Origin: Bacillota bacterium
GTDB taxonomy: Bacteria; Bacillota; Clostridia; Christensenellales; Aristaeellaceae
Length of the DNA stretch: 38,762 nt
Direction: 5' to 3'
Assembly: GCA_023404715.1 (NCBI GenBank)
Contig: JAEYAR010000113.1
Location: 1-38,762 of the forward strand
In this document: positions 33,965-38,762 of the stretch, in pieces
Layout of the letters: each line of letters begins with the position of its first letter
Numbering within the stretch: the stretch's first letter is position 1
The notes under the pieces: generated by a model
Seen by the model: the letters and a program-made list of their open reading frames with translations, nothing else
The model's database searches: none
Told to the model about the DNA's origin: nothing
Position numbers and translations under genes: made by a program

Positions 33965-34855
33965 ATGAGATACATGATCGTGACGGGGCTATCGGGTGCG
34001 GGCAAGACGGGCATGCTGCGCCATTTGGAGGACAGCGGCTTTTTGTGCGTGGACAACCTGCCGCCGATGATGATTCCAAAGTTTTTTGAGCTGTGCACCG
34101 CAGCCTCGACGCAGGTCAAGGCGGTCGCCATGGCGGTGGATATCCGCGGCGGCGCGTTTTTCGACGCGCGCGCGGTTTGCCGAATCGTGGAAGAGGCCCG
34201 GGACGCCGGATACCCCGTGGAGACGCTCTTCCTGGAGGCGTCGGACGACACGCTCATCACCCGTTACAAGGAGACGCGGCGCGACCACCCGCTGGCGGGG
34301 ACGGAGGTGTCGCTCACCGAGGCGATCGCCCGGGAACGCGAGCTGGTGCAGCCCCTGCGCGAGGTGGCGACCTATGTGCTCGATACGTCGGGCCTGCGGC
34401 CGCGCCAGGCGGCGGCGCGCGTGGACAAGATGCTCTTTGAGGCGGGCACGCAGGGCCCGCGCATGCTCATCGAGATCCTGTCCTTCGGTTTCAAGCGCGG
34501 CATACCGCGCGAGAGCGACCTGGTATGGGACGTACGCTTTTTGCCCAATCCCTTTTACATCCCGGATATTTGCATGTATACGGGGCTGGAGGCGCCCGTT
34601 CGCGATTTCGTGCTGGAGAGCCCCGTGACGCAGGAGTTCCTCCAGCGCGTGGAGGGGCTGCTTGATTATCTGCTGCCCCATTACCGCGAGGAGGGCAAGC
34701 ACCGCCTGATGATCGCCATCGGATGCACGGGCGGGGCGCACCGCTCCGTCGCGATCGCCGAGGCGCTGGGCGCATACCTGCGCGCGCAGGGATTGGCGGT
34801 GGATGTGAACCACCGGGACATCGAATTGGAGAAGCTGCTGTGGCAGGCGAAATGA
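33965..34855 (+). CDS. rapZ: RapZ/YvcJ-family nucleotide-binding protein
   Basis: A 296-residue P-loop protein with Walker A TGLSGAGKTGMLRHLEDSGF and the middle segment FLEASDDTLITRYKETRRDHPL. The conserved C-terminal domain includes FGFKRGIPRESDLVWDVRFLPNPFYIP and GCTGGAHRSVAIAEAL. In E. coli RapZ guides RNase E to the small RNA GlmZ; in Bacillus the homologue YvcJ binds and hydrolyses nucleotides and affects competence. Usually yvcK lies between this gene and whiA; here whiA follows directly, 21 bases downstream. Confidence 0.95.
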   Translation: MRYMIVTGLSGAGKTGMLRHLEDSGFLCVDNLPPMMIPKFFELCTAASTQVKAVAMAVDIRGGAFFDARAVCRIVEEARDAGYPVETLFLEASDDTLITRYKETRRDHPLAGTEVSLTEAIARERELVQPLREVATYVLDTSGLRPRQAAARVDKMLFEAGTQGPRMLIEILSFGFKRGIPRESDLVWDVRFLPNPFYIPDICMYTGLEAPVRDFVLESPVTQEFLQRVEGLLDYLLPHYREEGKHRLMIAIGCTGGAHRSVAIAEALGAYLRAQGLAVDVNHRDIELEKLLWQAK

Positions 34856-34876
34856 CGCAGGCAGTTGGAGGATAGT

Positions 34877-35827
34877 ATGTCTTTCTCTTCGGATACCAAG
34901 GACGAGCTAGCGCGCATCGACGACGGAAGCGTCTGCTGTATGCTCGCGGAGCTGGCGGCCATTATCTCCATCAGCGGTACGATCGGCCTGATGAGCGCGG
35001 GGCGGATGCGCCTCACGGTCGAGAGCGAAAACGCCGCCACCGCCAGGCGCATTTACATGCTCTTTAAGCGTTTATTCGACGTACAGCCCGAGCTCACCAC
35101 GCTGCGGCATACGCGCCTGGGCGGGCGCAACACCTACCGGCTGACGCTGCACGGCGACGAGGCGGCGTTCGTGCTGGAAGGGTGCGGCATCCTGCGGCGT
35201 AGCGAGCAGGGGCATATCGGCATCCGGCGCACGATCCCCAAGGAGATCGTCAGCCGCAAGTGCTGCCGGCGCGCGTTTGTGCGCGGCGCGTTCCTCGCCG
35301 GGGGCTCCATCGCCAACCCCGAGCGGGAGTATCATCTCGAATTCGTCCTGTCGGACGAAAACTTCACGTCGTCGCTCATGAAATTCCTAAACAAATACGA
35401 TCTAAACGTGAAACTCGTTCACCGAAAAGGGTCCTATGTGGTATACTTAAAAGAGGGAGAGCAGATCGTAACCCTGCTATCCCTCATCGGCGCGCACGCA
35501 GCGCTGTGCGAGCTTGAAAACATCCGCATCCAGAAGGAGATCCGCAACAACGTCAACCGCATGGTCAACTGCGACAGCGCAAACCTGCAAAAGACGTTGG
35601 ACGCTTCCACCCGGCAGGTCGAGGCTATCGAGTATATCCGCGACCGCTTTGGGCTGGAGAACCTGCCGCCCAACCTGTATCAAGTGGCAAAGCTGCGGCT
35701 CGATTACCGCGAGGTCTCCCTGCAGGAGCTGGGCGAAATGCTAGATCCGCCCGTGGGCAAGTCGGGCGTGAACCATCGCCTGCGCAAGCTGTACGAGTTT
35801 GCGCAGGAGCTCAAACAAGAATCGTAA
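34877..35827 (+). CDS. whiA: DNA-binding protein WhiA (LAGLIDADG fold plus HTH)
   Basis: A 316-residue WhiA. The N-terminal SFSSDTKDELARI opening is typical. The degenerate homing-endonuclease domain includes RAFVRGAFLAGGSIANPEREYHLEF, without nuclease activity in known members. The C-terminal helix-turn-helix segment runs YREVSLQELGEMLDPPVGKSGVNHRLRKLYEFA. In Actinobacteria it controls sporulation septation; in Bacillus it affects cell division and chromosome segregation. GGAGG precedes ATG 34877; a TTG four codons upstream is less likely. Confidence 0.96.
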   Translation: MSFSSDTKDELARIDDGSVCCMLAELAAIISISGTIGLMSAGRMRLTVESENAATARRIYMLFKRLFDVQPELTTLRHTRLGGRNTYRLTLHGDEAAFVLEGCGILRRSEQGHIGIRRTIPKEIVSRKCCRRAFVRGAFLAGGSIANPEREYHLEFVLSDENFTSSLMKFLNKYDLNVKLVHRKGSYVVYLKEGEQIVTLLSLIGAHAALCELENIRIQKEIRNNVNRMVNCDSANLQKTLDASTRQVEAIEYIRDRFGLENLPPNLYQVAKLRLDYREVSLQELGEMLDPPVGKSGVNHRLRKLYEFAQELKQES

Positions 35828-35843
35828 CGAGGAGGAATCCCCC

Positions 35844-36110
35844 ATGATCCGTAAGGAAGTGACCATTCAAAACGCCGAGGGCCTCCAATCCCACCCCGCC
35901 GCGATGCTCGTGCAGACCGCCTGCCGCTACACGTCGCGCATCCTCATCGAGCAAGGCCCCAAGACGATCAACGCCAAGTCCATGATGGGCGTCCTCTCGC
36001 TGGGCGTCGGGTGCAACGGCAAGATCCTGCTGTGCATCGACGGCGAGGACGAGATCACCGCGATGGAGTCCATTACAAACCTGATCGATTCCGGGTTTAA
36101 GGCGCAGTGA
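35844..36110 (+). CDS. crh: Crh-type HPr-like protein (Gln at position 15)
   Basis: An 88-residue HPr-fold protein. In HPr, His15 is the PTS phosphoacceptor; here the segment is NAEGLQSHPAAM with Gln15, as in Bacillus Crh (GLQARPA). The regulatory HPr-kinase site is intact: Ser46 in NAKSMMGVLSLG. So it cannot carry phosphate for sugar transport by His15 but can be phosphorylated at Ser46 and serve as CcpA corepressor. A His at 17 is not equivalent to His15. Its position right after whiA matches Bacillus, where crh follows whiA. GAGGAGG precedes ATG 35844, and its stop overlaps the next start by 4 bases. Confidence 0.9.
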   Translation: MIRKEVTIQNAEGLQSHPAAMLVQTACRYTSRILIEQGPKTINAKSMMGVLSLGVGCNGKILLCIDGEDEITAMESITNLIDSGFKAQ

Positions 36111-36775
36111 AGGGGCTGCTGCGCCCGCGGCTGCCCGCTCAGCCCGTGCAGGCGTCGGAGCTGGATGCGCAGGCGCGCGATCTCCTTTTAGCGGGCGAGG
36201 ACGTCGAAAACATGCATTTCACCGGCGTCACGTTTTCGGGCCTCGCGGGGAGACGGGCGGAATTTCGCGCATGCATGTTCGAACGGTGCGCATTCGAGCC
36301 CTGCGAAGGCGTGCGCTTCGGCTTCACGGACGCTGCCTTTTTGCACTGCGAGCTGTCCGGCGCGGACTTTTCGCAAAGCGCCCTGCAGCGCGTCCGGCTG
36401 GAGGAGTGCCGCTGCTTGGGGATTCGCCTGTCGGAAACCTTGCTCATGCATGCGGGATTCGTCAAATGCCAGATGCAGTATGCCAACCTGGCGCTGGCAC
36501 GGCTGAAATACGCCGCCTTTGAGGCGTGCGGCCTCTCGCAGTCCTGCTTTTCCGAGGCGGAGATCAAACAGGCCGTTTGGGATCATTGCCAGCTCACCGA
36601 GGCGGAGTTCGTAGGCACGAAGCTCAAGGGGATCGACTTGCGGACGAACGAGATTTCCGGCATCGTGCTAGGCGGCCGCGGCGAGCTGGCGGGGGCGACC
36701 GTATCGCCGCTGCAGGCCTGCGATCTGGCGCGCCTGCTGGGGGTCACGATTCGCTCGGAAGAGGATGAAAAATAG
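36107..36775 (+). CDS. Pentapeptide-repeat protein
   Basis: A 222-residue protein whose middle (about 28-180) is a run of pentapeptide A(D/N)LXX-type repeats, such as VTFSG, ACMFERCAFEPC, LSGADFSQSALQRVRLEEC, LALARLKYAAFEACGLSQSCFSEAEI and LTEAEFVGTKLKGIDL. They predict a right-handed quadrilateral beta-helix. The C-terminal block NEISGIVLGGRGELAGATVSPLQACDLARLLGVTIR is shared with Qnr-like cytosolic members in Firmicutes. It starts at GTG 36107, overlapping the crh stop (GTGA), so it is translated with crh. Function unknown; Qnr proteins bind gyrase, but nothing here proves that. A repeat element follows its stop. Confidence 0.85.
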   Translation: MKGLLRPRLPAQPVQASELDAQARDLLLAGEDVENMHFTGVTFSGLAGRRAEFRACMFERCAFEPCEGVRFGFTDAAFLHCELSGADFSQSALQRVRLEECRCLGIRLSETLLMHAGFVKCQMQYANLALARLKYAAFEACGLSQSCFSEAEIKQAVWDHCQLTEAEFVGTKLKGIDLRTNEISGIVLGGRGELAGATVSPLQACDLARLLGVTIRSEEDEK

Positions 36776-36814
36776 CCCGGCTGATGGGCAGGGCCTGGGC
36801 AATACGATGCGACG

Positions 36815-37046
36815 GCGTGATGCTTTGACGATCACGCTGCAGCGTGTCGACAAAGTGGCGTATGCCACTTTGTCGAGTAAACGGGTGATTTTTTCGCTCC
36901 GCAAAACTGCGTTTTGCTCCGGAAAAAGCCCCGCCCGCCCGGCAAAGCCGGGCGATACGATTACAGTCTTGCAGACGGCTTTTGGTTTGCCGGGTTTCGA
37001 TGGGTTTATCGACAGTCTGCAGCGTGATGCTTTGACGATCACGCTG
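36815..37046. mobile_element. Interspersed repeat copy 1: 178-bp core flanked by duplicated terminator hairpins
   Basis: The core (36842-37019) begins GCGTGTCGACAAAG and ends TCGACAGTCTG, with an imperfect terminal inverted repeat. Inside are a 13-bp stem at 36847-36876, GCAAAAC/GTTTTGC and CGCCCGGC/GCCGGGCG. It differs from copy 2 at 6 of 178 positions, with no gap. A 25-bp hairpin (GCGTGAT/ATCACGC with loop GCTTTGACG) stands identical on both sides, at 36815-36839 and 37022-37046, and this sequence is absent from copy 2. Only the right hairpin is followed by a U-run. No transposase is encoded, so it is non-autonomous. Confidence 0.75.
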
Positions 37047-37051
37047 TATTT
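37021..37051 (+). terminator. Terminator at the right edge of repeat copy 1
   Basis: AGCGTGAT (37021-37028) pairs with ATCACGCT (37038-37045), followed by GTATTTTT. It would end the murB-to-pentapeptide transcript. The duplicate hairpin at 36815-36837 lacks a U-run. Confidence 0.65.
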
Positions 37052-37092
37052 TTATGCCATCGCGCGTAGAAACGCCGCTTTGTACCTTTGCT

Positions 37093-37446
37093 TTACGGCT
37101 TCTCCTGCATTTCCTGATGCTGTTCGCCCCAGGCGCACATCGCCTCCATAATGGGGTAGAGCGAGCGTCCCTTTTCGGTCAGGCTGTACTCGACCTTGGG
37201 CGGCACCTGCGGATACTCTTTTCGCAGCACAAGGCCGTCGGCTTCCATCTCCTTGAGCTGAACGCTCAACGTCTTATAGGTGATCGGGCCGATCAAGCGC
37301 CTGAGTTCGTTGTATCGAATGGTTTCGTGTTCGACGAGAAAATAGAGGATGACCAGCCGCCACTTTCCGCCGATCAGGGTTAAGGTGTAGCCAAAGGGCG
37401 TATCGGTCAAAAGCCGGATGTTTCCCTCAAACTCCTTCATGCTCAT
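37093..37446 (-). CDS. HxlR-family transcriptional regulator
   Basis: A 117-residue winged-helix regulator: FGYTLTLIGGKWRLVILYFLVEHETIRYNELRRLIGPITYKTLSVQLKEMEADGLVLRKEYPQVPPKVEYSLTEKGRSL is the standard HxlR core with the GGKW and VEYSLT signatures. There is no Cys in the N-terminal position used by redox-sensing YodB/HypR, although MEAMCAW carries one near the C-terminus. GGAGG lies 9 bases before ATG 37446. It is divergent from a flavin reductase gene, a common arrangement in which the regulator controls both genes and responds to electrophiles or redox stress. Confidence 0.93.
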   Translation of the reverse strand: MSMKEFEGNIRLLTDTPFGYTLTLIGGKWRLVILYFLVEHETIRYNELRRLIGPITYKTLSVQLKEMEADGLVLRKEYPQVPPKVEYSLTEKGRSLYPIMEAMCAWGEQHQEMQEKP

Positions 37447-37479
37447 GGATACGATCCTCCAGGATAGTATGCGTCTTCA

Positions 37480-37518
37480 AAGTGCGTACTTGTCATAGGG
37501 CCGTCCTCATTGTATAGT
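37480..37518 (+). promoter_or_regulatory. Promoter of the flavin reductase gene with overlapping near-palindromic operator
   Basis: TTGTCA (37490-37495) and TATAGT (37513-37518) are 17 bases apart. AAGTGCGTACTT (37480-37491), palindromic except for one base pair, overlaps the -35 box. In the HxlR-flavoprotein divergent gap this is the best candidate HxlR site. No good promoter for the HxlR gene itself was identified on the minus strand. Confidence 0.55.
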
Positions 37519-37580
37519 AAAGGCACTTCGATGTAAAGAGTGCGAAGCGTTGCGCACGAGTATTGACGGGAGGGAATGCG

Positions 37581-38156
37581 TTGAAGGATATTTTAGTTGT
37601 CGTGGGCAGCGGCATGAGGAAGGGAAACACCGCACGGCTCGCGGACGCGTTTGCCCGGGGCGCCCAAGAGGCCGGGCATCGGGTGACACAGGTTTTTCTG
37701 GGCGATAAGACGATCAACGGCTGCAACGGCTGCAATGCCTGCCGGTGGAACAAGCCCTGCGTTCAAAAGGACGATATGCGCTCGATCTACCCGTTGTACG
37801 AGCGGTGCGATACGGTCGTCCTCGCGTCGCCGCTCTATTTCTGGACGCTATCCGCGCGGATCAAGGCATTTCTGGAGCGGCTGTACGCGACAGCTGCAGA
37901 AGACCCTGACCCGCCCCTGGGCCGCTATGAAAAGTATATGGAGAAGGATTGCGCGCTGCTGATGACCGCCGCGGACGATTTTTTCTGGACGTTTGAGCAG
38001 GCCGTATCCTATTATCGGTTCAACTGCGTCCGTTACCTCGGGTGGAACGACAAGGGCATGGTGCTGGCCGGCGGCTGCGGCGGCTCCCCGACGCCGCGCC
38101 ATATCGAGGATACCGGCCACCTTGAGCGGGCGTATCAATTTGGAAAGAGCATTTAA
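37581..38156 (+). CDS. NAD(P)H-dependent FMN oxidoreductase, flavodoxin-like, Cys-rich
   Basis: A 191-residue flavodoxin-fold protein. The phosphate-binding loop VVGSGMRKGNTARL is followed by INGCNGCNACRWNKPCVQKDDM with Cys48, Cys51, Cys54 and Cys60, the compact motif of the iron-sulfur-flavoprotein/NAD(P)H oxidoreductase group, then VVLASPLYFWTLSARIKAFLERLY. Whether it binds a cluster or uses the cysteines structurally is unknown. TTG 37581 has GGGAGGG 6 bases upstream; the nearby ATG is out of frame and an upstream TTG would swallow the ribosome site. Divergent from the HxlR regulator, it likely reduces quinones, nitro compounds or other electrophiles. Confidence 0.9.
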   Translation: MKDILVVVGSGMRKGNTARLADAFARGAQEAGHRVTQVFLGDKTINGCNGCNACRWNKPCVQKDDMRSIYPLYERCDTVVLASPLYFWTLSARIKAFLERLYATAAEDPDPPLGRYEKYMEKDCALLMTAADDFFWTFEQAVSYYRFNCVRYLGWNDKGMVLAGGCGGSPTPRHIEDTGHLERAYQFGKSI

Positions 38157-38166
38157 GAGAATGAGA

Positions 38167-38396
38167 AGGCCTCCTGGCTTACGGGAGGTCTCTGCGTGTC
38201 GACAAAGTGGCGTACGCCACTTTGTCGAGCAAACGGGTGATTTTTTCGCTCCGCAAAACTGCGTTTTGCTCCGGAAAAAGCCCCGCCCGCCCGGCAAAGC
38301 CGGGCGATACGATTACAGTCTTGCAGACGGCTTTTGGTTTGTCTGGCTTCGATGGGTTTGTCGACAGTCTGAGGCCTCCTGGCATACGGGAGGTCT
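38167..38396. mobile_element. Interspersed repeat copy 2: 178-bp core flanked by duplicated terminator hairpins
   Basis: The core is 38194-38371. The opening palindrome is perfect over 30 bp (38199-38228, half-site TCGACAAAGTGGCGT), and terminal inverted repeats TGTCGACAAA (38197-38206) and TTTGTCGACA (38357-38366) match exactly. A 25-bp hairpin (AGGCCTCC paired with GGAGGTCT) flanks it at 38167-38191 and 38372-38396, differing at one loop base. This flank is unrelated in sequence to that of copy 1. Only the right copy is followed by TTTT. Short frames inside the core are not genes. Confidence 0.75.
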
Positions 38397-38399
38397 TTT
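38372..38399 (+). terminator. Terminator at the right edge of repeat copy 2
   Basis: AGGCCTCC (38372-38379) pairs with GGAGGTCT (38389-38396) with one G-U pair, followed by TTTTGG (its first T at 38396). It serves the flavin reductase transcript; its twin at 38167-38191 starts 11 bases after the stop and has no U-run. Confidence 0.6.
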
Positions 38400-38486
38400 G
38401 GTCGCGGAAAATGCTTTGAAATAAGGCGGTTGATTGTTTGCGCCTCGTTAATTCTAAAAAATATGAAAAAGAACCGCGCCGGGTGC

Positions 38487-38515
38487 TGGACACGCGGCGC
38501 GGGGCGTCGTACAAT
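38487..38515 (+). promoter_or_regulatory. Sigma-A-type promoter of a short RNA or leader
   Basis: TGGACA (38487-38492) and TACAAT (38510-38515) with 17-base spacing; transcription should start near 38521-38523. A GC hairpin CCGCGCCG/CGGCGCGG (38474-38502) overlaps the -35 box. Confidence 0.6.
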
Positions 38516-38520
38516 GTAGG

Positions 38521-38612
38521 CAGGAAGGTTGAGTACCTTTTGGCGGATTGCTCCGCGAGCAATTTCATACAGAAATCGCCCAAACAGGGTCCTAGCCTGT
38601 GGGCGGTTTTCT
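38521..38612 (+). ncRNA. Candidate small RNA or 5' leader, about 92 nt, three hairpins
   Basis: From the predicted start the RNA would fold as AAGGT/ACCTT (38525-38539), then ATTGCTC/GAGCAAT with CGC loop (38547-38563), and finally the terminator stem CGCCC-ACAGG/CCTGT-GGGCG ending in GGTTTTCTG. No reading frame with a ribosome site lies inside. I do not recognise a known family: the SRP RNA tetraloop motif and common riboswitch cores are absent. It may be a free small RNA or an attenuator leader of the gene starting near 38756. Confidence 0.5.
38573..38612 (+). terminator. Intrinsic terminator ending the candidate small RNA
   Basis: AAATCGCCC..ACAGG (38573-38588) pairs with CCTGTGGGCGGTTT (38596-38609), with a small bulge, followed by TTTTCTGTT. 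Confidence 0.75.
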
Positions 38613-38630
38613 GTTACTTATCCTTTTTTA

Positions 38631-38643
38631 GTAGTAATACTAC
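38631..38643. promoter_or_regulatory. Perfect palindrome GTAGTA-A-TACTAC, candidate operator
   Basis: A 6+1+6 perfect inverted repeat directly after the terminator and 113 bases before the possible next start. It resembles half-sites of BlaI/MecI or GntR-type operators (TACTAC/GTAGTA), but the family cannot be fixed from this alone. The rest of the gap to 38755 is GC-rich with small hairpins such as GTCGC/GCGAC (38647-38663). Confidence 0.4.
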
Positions 38644-38755
38644 AAGGTCGCCCAGCGAGCGACTAGCCGCCCGGAATTTGGAGCGCAACGCGCGGAAATA
38701 TCCGGCGGCGTACCCCGGCACGGAACGTGGCGGGGCGCAAACAAGGGATAAGATC

Positions 38756-38762
38756 ATGAGGA
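38756..38762 (+). CDS. Possible start of the next gene, cut by window edge
   Basis: ATG at 38756 follows AAGGGA (38743-38748) at 7-base spacing. Only two codons are inside the window, so nothing can be said of its product. Confidence 0.35.

Noticed and set aside
36765..37151. Short open frames through repeat copy 1, also seen in copy 2 (38207-38419)
   Set aside because: They cross the palindromes of the repeat, have no consistent start or ribosome site and are open on both strands; better explained as a structured element.
36815..38396. CRISPR array
   Set aside because: Only two copies 1.35 kb apart with a gene in between; no spacer-repeat periodicity and no cas genes.
38521..38612. SRP RNA, 6S RNA or a known riboswitch
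   Set aside because: The GGAAGGAAGCAGC-type SRP apical motif is absent, it is too short for 6S RNA, and no conserved riboswitch core was recognised.

Overview
The window is GC-rich and dense with genes (about 60% GC by eye, not computed). It looks like chromosomal DNA of a Gram-positive, low-abundance-of-AT Clostridia-type Bacillota, plausibly a gut organism of the Christensenellales/Oscillospirales kind. The evidence is the combination of murB-rapZ-whiA-crh, ParA/ParB of the Soj/Spo0J type, a YesM/YesN two-component pair, LplB/LplC-type sugar permeases without their own ATPase, AGGAGG-type ribosome sites and sigma-A-like promoters. The taxonomic placement is an inference; no rRNA or tRNA gene is present.

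Layout, left to right. (1) 1-2466, minus strand: a partial secreted NUP-type nucleoside-binding/phosphorylase-fold protein and a secreted 5'-nucleotidase, each with its own promoter, with a terminator between them; together they suggest extracellular nucleotide salvage. (2) 2515-5241, minus: tldE-tldD, the two subunits of a peptide-processing metalloprotease. (3) 5405-7633, plus: an unknown 167-aa protein, then parA-parB overlapping by 4 bp, followed by a broken S41 peptidase pseudogene. (4) 8626-16981: a YesN/YesM response regulator-kinase pair (minus) divergent from a sugar-type ABC importer (binding protein, two permeases) and an enolase-superfamily acid-sugar dehydratase-like enzyme (plus); a 240-bp array of stem-loops sits between the last two genes. 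(5) 17095-26039, minus: a second catabolic cluster containing an alkaline-phosphatase-superfamily hydrolase, a ROK regulator, a PHP-domain phosphoesterase, two Gfo/Idh/MocA dehydrogenases, two permeases and a binding protein. (6) 26254-31603, minus: potABCD-type polyamine importer and a D-aminoacylase-type amidohydrolase. (7) 31856-36775, plus: an orphan solute-binding-like protein, then murB-rapZ-whiA-crh and a pentapeptide-repeat protein. The HPr-like protein carries Gln at position 15 and Ser at position 46, as Crh does, and yvcK is absent between rapZ and whiA. (8) 36776-38762: an HxlR regulator divergent from a cysteine-rich FMN oxidoreductase, two copies of an interspersed repeat, and a likely small RNA or leader.

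The most unusual structure is the pair of 178-bp repeats at 36842-37019 and 38194-38371. They are equal in length and differ at only 6 positions, start and end with a short inverted repeat (TGTCGACAAA), and are built of nested hairpins. Each copy is flanked on both sides by a duplicated, copy-specific terminator hairpin, and only the distal hairpin has kept its U-tract. This looks like a non-autonomous element that inserts next to intrinsic terminators and duplicates the hairpin. Other leads are mutually exclusive hairpins in the leader of the 12016 gene, a stem-loop array at 15541-15770, and a well-formed promoter-hairpins-terminator unit at 38487-38612.
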